This document shows positions 8,293-10,007 of a stretch of 10,007 nt of DNA, one piece after another; position 1 is the first letter of the stretch, and every line of letters begins with the position of its first letter. The stretch lies in NCBI GenBank assembly GCA_024741835.1, contig JAENRP010000687.1:1-10007 (forward strand). The letters run 5' to 3'. The notes under the pieces are model-generated. The model did no database searches. It was not told the DNA's origin and saw only the letters and a program-made list of their open reading frames with translations. Both the position numbers and the translations under genes were made by a program. This stretch comes from Diplocarpon mali. Its lineage: Eukaryota > Ascomycota > Leotiomycetes > Helotiales > Drepanopezizaceae.

Positions 8293-8648
8293 TTCCTAAT
8301 ATTATCCAAATATTACTCTACGCCCTAATAGGGTCCGAAAGAAGTCCGATATAGTTGTATTTTATATATTATTACGCTATTGTCTAATTGTAGTTAAGAT
8401 ACCAATTGCACTCCAGTTTTGCCCTAATTATAATGCGTAATAGAACGCAAGTAGAAGAGGATAGTATCTACCTTTAAAGTAATAATTCTAATTCGATTTG
8501 CGTACCTTTTGCCTTTTCCCCTCTAGTAGTAATTAATATTACTTTATACGTTTGGGTTGGTATTTAAGGTAAGCTGGAAATACAATCAAGTACTCCTTAA
8601 AATTAAGAAAGAATTCTTTAGTTTAATAACCTTACTATCTATAGTAAA
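8293..8648 (-). other. Leader of the Copia element
   Basis: Between the candidate primer binding site and the Gag ATG lie about 355 bases with frequent stops in the Gag frame and no recognisable protein motif. I take it as the 5' untranslated leader, where the packaging signal would be. A stretch reading ATTGGTATC on the minus strand (about 8397-8405) resembles a plant Copia primer site, but I prefer the site at 8649-8661. Confidence 0.4.
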
Positions 8649-8661
8649 GGTGCTACTACTA
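8649..8661 (-). promoter_or_regulatory. Candidate tRNA primer binding site
   Basis: The minus strand reads TAGTAGTAGCACC. As I recall it, the 3' end of ascomycete initiator-methionine tRNA would pair with TGGTAGCTGCACC, giving 10 of 13 matches; one mismatch (TGG to TAG) is a RIP-type change. Copia elements commonly prime from this tRNA, and the site lies a reasonable distance before Gag. If right, the 5' LTR ends just to the right, near 8662-8665, with its terminal CA changed to TA. The match was made from memory and by eye. Confidence 0.3.
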
Positions 8662-9265
8662 ATTAGTATAAGTTCTATACTAGTAATCGATATTCATATG
8701 AATATAGTTGAGTACTTATTATAAAAAAGAATCTATTATAATATCTATCTATCTCTATATAACTGAGATAGTACCTTTATACTTATAAATATCCTCCCTC
8801 CTATAGTCCCTCCTAGCCGCATATAGATATCCTTCTAAAGTCCTCCGGCTGAATAGCTGTCCGAAATATATACGAAACCCCTTATATCGCATATGGTATA
8901 GCTGTGTGGGATGACCCTAGGAACAAGGGCAGCTTGCCTCCTATATAGGAATCTGCGTACCAATATCGATGGTCGATATATTAGTAAGAGTTAGGGAAGG
9001 AAGGTTACCCCTTTCTTCCCTATAGCTATATATATATTAATATCCTATTGACTAAGCAATAGGGTTATATAATAATACATTAGAGTGATAGCTATATTAC
9101 CTATTTTAATACCTTTACTTAAACCTTATTCTAATTAACCTATAGTTAGGAAAATAATAACTATCCTTTTGCGCTAATCCAACTCTTAAGTATCTTTTTA
9201 AATTAAAAATAATCAATTAATAGCAACTTCTATTAAAATTACCAAACTCCACTTATAAGGTAGGA
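8662..9265 (-). other. LTR-like spacer between two Copia coding regions
   Basis: About 600 bases without coding character between the leader of one Copia and the 3' end of the next. It should hold the 5' LTR of the left Copia, the 3' LTR of the right one, or a single LTR serving both, but I cannot draw borders because no matching copy is in the window. The part at 8870-9065 has several short inverted repeats. On the minus strand, TATTTATAAG around 8782-8791 could be a TATA element. Confidence 0.35.
8939..9063. repeat. Cluster of perfect or near-perfect short inverted repeats
   Basis: Four in 125 bases: a 12-bp palindrome TCCTATATAGGA (8939-8950); a 7-bp stem ATATCGA with 3-base loop (8963-8979); 11-bp arms with one mismatch and a 5-base loop (8994-9020, GGGAAGGAAGG against CCTTTCTTCCC); and a 7-bp stem CCTATTG with 6-base loop (9044-9063). 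They lie in the presumed LTR or spacer. In RNA the one mismatch would be a G-U pair. Role unknown. Confidence 0.6.
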
Positions 9266-9404
9266 CTAGGAGTCAATTTTCTTAAAAGCATTCCTTTATA
9301 AGATTATATAACTTAACTCGCGGTCTAGGCCTAGGAGTTAATTTAAAAACTTTCTTTTATAAGACTATATAACCTAATTCGCAAGGCGGGCCTAGGAGTC
9401 GTCC
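9266..9404. repeat. Tandem repeat of about 61-65 bp, two full units and a partial third
   Basis: Units begin with CTAGGAGT at 9266, 9331 and 9392. The two full units share TTTATAAGAnTATATAACnTAAnTCGC in the middle but have diverged by transitions and small indels. The repeat starts right after the end of the second Copia frame, so it is part of the 3' untranslated region or the start of the LTR of that element. Confidence 0.75.
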
Positions 9405-10007
9405 TTAAGCCTACTAAGCCCTTACTATCTTCTATAACCTTAGTATATCTTTAAATGCTTCGAACTTTGCAACCGTCTTTAGTAGCTTTGTAAATCCATC
9501 TACTACTATTTAATCAATTAGAATATAAGTAATCGATAACTTATTCTTTATAATAAGGTCGCAAATAAAGTGGTAAGTAATATTGATATATTTCGATCGC
9601 TTATATAAGTATAGATTCTTTATAAGTGCAATCGCCCTTATATTATCTACTTAAAGATTAATATAGTTCCTATCTTATTTAATATACTTAGCGAAACCTA
9701 TATCTTTTAAAACTTAAGCAATCTATAATCCTTATTTACAATTTAATAATATTAATATATATTCGGCCTTAGTGCTTGCGATAGCTATTGATTTCTACTT
9801 CCTATTTCTTTATAATATAGGTCTATTATATAGTATTATTATACTTTTAAATATACTTTTCTAACCTTTTATATTTGCCTAGTTAAAATCAGTATATACC
9901 TTAAGCTTTATACTTATATATTTTATTAGTCTATATCTTACCTTTTATATAATTATTAATCGAAGGTACCTTTTAAGTCGCTTAACTGCATTCTTATATT
10001 AAATCGT
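9405..10007 (-). pseudogene. RNase H and C-terminus of a second Copia element, 5' part off the right edge
   Basis: The frame shows the classic Copia RNase H order: IKRLKRYLR at the window edge, YTDFN with a TAG for Trp (9879-9893), STKAEYI (E at 9762), VDNIRAIALIKN (D at 9645), KYINITYHFICDLI, and VVDGFTKLL (D at 9498). All four catalytic acids are kept (first D at 9888). Stops are TAA or TAG where Trp or Gln fit; the protein ends near 9405-9434 after KDILRL. It is broken by RIP as heavily as the first Copia. Its motifs (YTDxxWA, T/SEAEY type) are those of ordinary Ty1/Copia and differ from the FANNKDLSSQ lineage to the left, so it is a separate element in the same orientation. Reverse transcriptase would lie beyond 10007. 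Confidence 0.88.

Larger units (their letters stand above)
3010..8661 (-). mobile_element. Ty1/Copia retrotransposon, RIP-inactivated: leader and complete internal coding region
   Basis: On the minus strand the order is possible primer binding site, leader, Gag, protease, integrase, reverse transcriptase, RNase H. Integrase ahead of reverse transcriptase is the Copia order and excludes Gypsy. The style of integrase (HYSIGKVE) and RNase H (FANNKDLSSQIGY) matches a fungus-typical Copia lineage I recognise in ascomycete genomes. A 3' LTR is not found after 3010, and the limits of the 5' LTR are unclear, so the outer borders given here are those of the internal region only. Confidence 0.85.

Noticed and set aside
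8391..8413. ATTGGTATC-type primer binding site in the Copia leader (minus strand)
   Set aside because: It resembles the plant initiator-tRNA site, not the fungal one, and no pairing continues beyond the first bases.
1661..10007. A naturally AT-rich genome, or a recoded genetic code that reads TAG/TAA as Gln
   Set aside because: Stops also replace Trp, Cys has become Tyr and catalytic Asp has become Asn, and the left 1.6 kb is not AT-rich. These fit RIP and not codon reassignment.
1..10007. Search for CRISPR arrays, tRNA or rRNA genes, and bacterial-style operons
   Set aside because: No regularly spaced repeats, no tRNA-like cloverleaf seen by eye, no rRNA motifs, and no run of adjacent intact genes.

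Overview
The window looks like a transposon graveyard from a filamentous ascomycete (Pezizomycotina). I find no intact host gene, tRNA, rRNA or CRISPR array. The dominant signal from about 1661 onward is repeat-induced point mutation (RIP): TpA is very common, CpA/TpG is depleted, CpG is retained, and reading frames of recognisable LTR-retrotransposon proteins are broken almost only by TAA and TAG. Such stops are what C-to-T and G-to-A transitions make from Gln (CAA/CAG) and Trp (TGG) codons.

Layout, left to right. (1) 1-1660, minus strand: the 5' part of an LTR retrotransposon, probably Ty3/Gypsy-like, running off the left edge. It has an LTR start at 1660, a TATA box, a leader with a tandem repeat, and a Gag frame with a few stops. 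RIP is mild here. (2) 1661-3009: heavily RIP-mutated DNA that I cannot assign. It holds a weak coding-like trace on the plus strand followed by an A-rich tract. (3) 3010-8292, minus strand: a complete Ty1/Copia gag-pol of about 1761 codons. Gag, zinc knuckle, protease, integrase, reverse transcriptase and RNase H are all read in one frame with no net indel, but with many stops and several lost catalytic or zinc-binding residues. (4) 8293-8661: leader of that element with a possible primer binding site. (5) 8662-9404: LTR or spacer DNA with a cluster of short hairpins and a ~65-bp tandem repeat. (6) 9405-10007, minus strand: RNase H and C-terminus of a second Copia element of a clearly different lineage, running off the right edge.

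The three elements share one orientation but are independent insertions. None can be active as it stands. The value of the window is as a fossil record: the long Copia frame shows which bases the mutator hit and which it spared, and the step at 1660 suggests that the Gypsy-like element came later or was hit less. I found no evidence of a previously undescribed functional system. The least explained parts are the plus-strand trace at 1865-2948, the possible membrane segment ahead of Gag in the left element, and the hairpin cluster near 9000.
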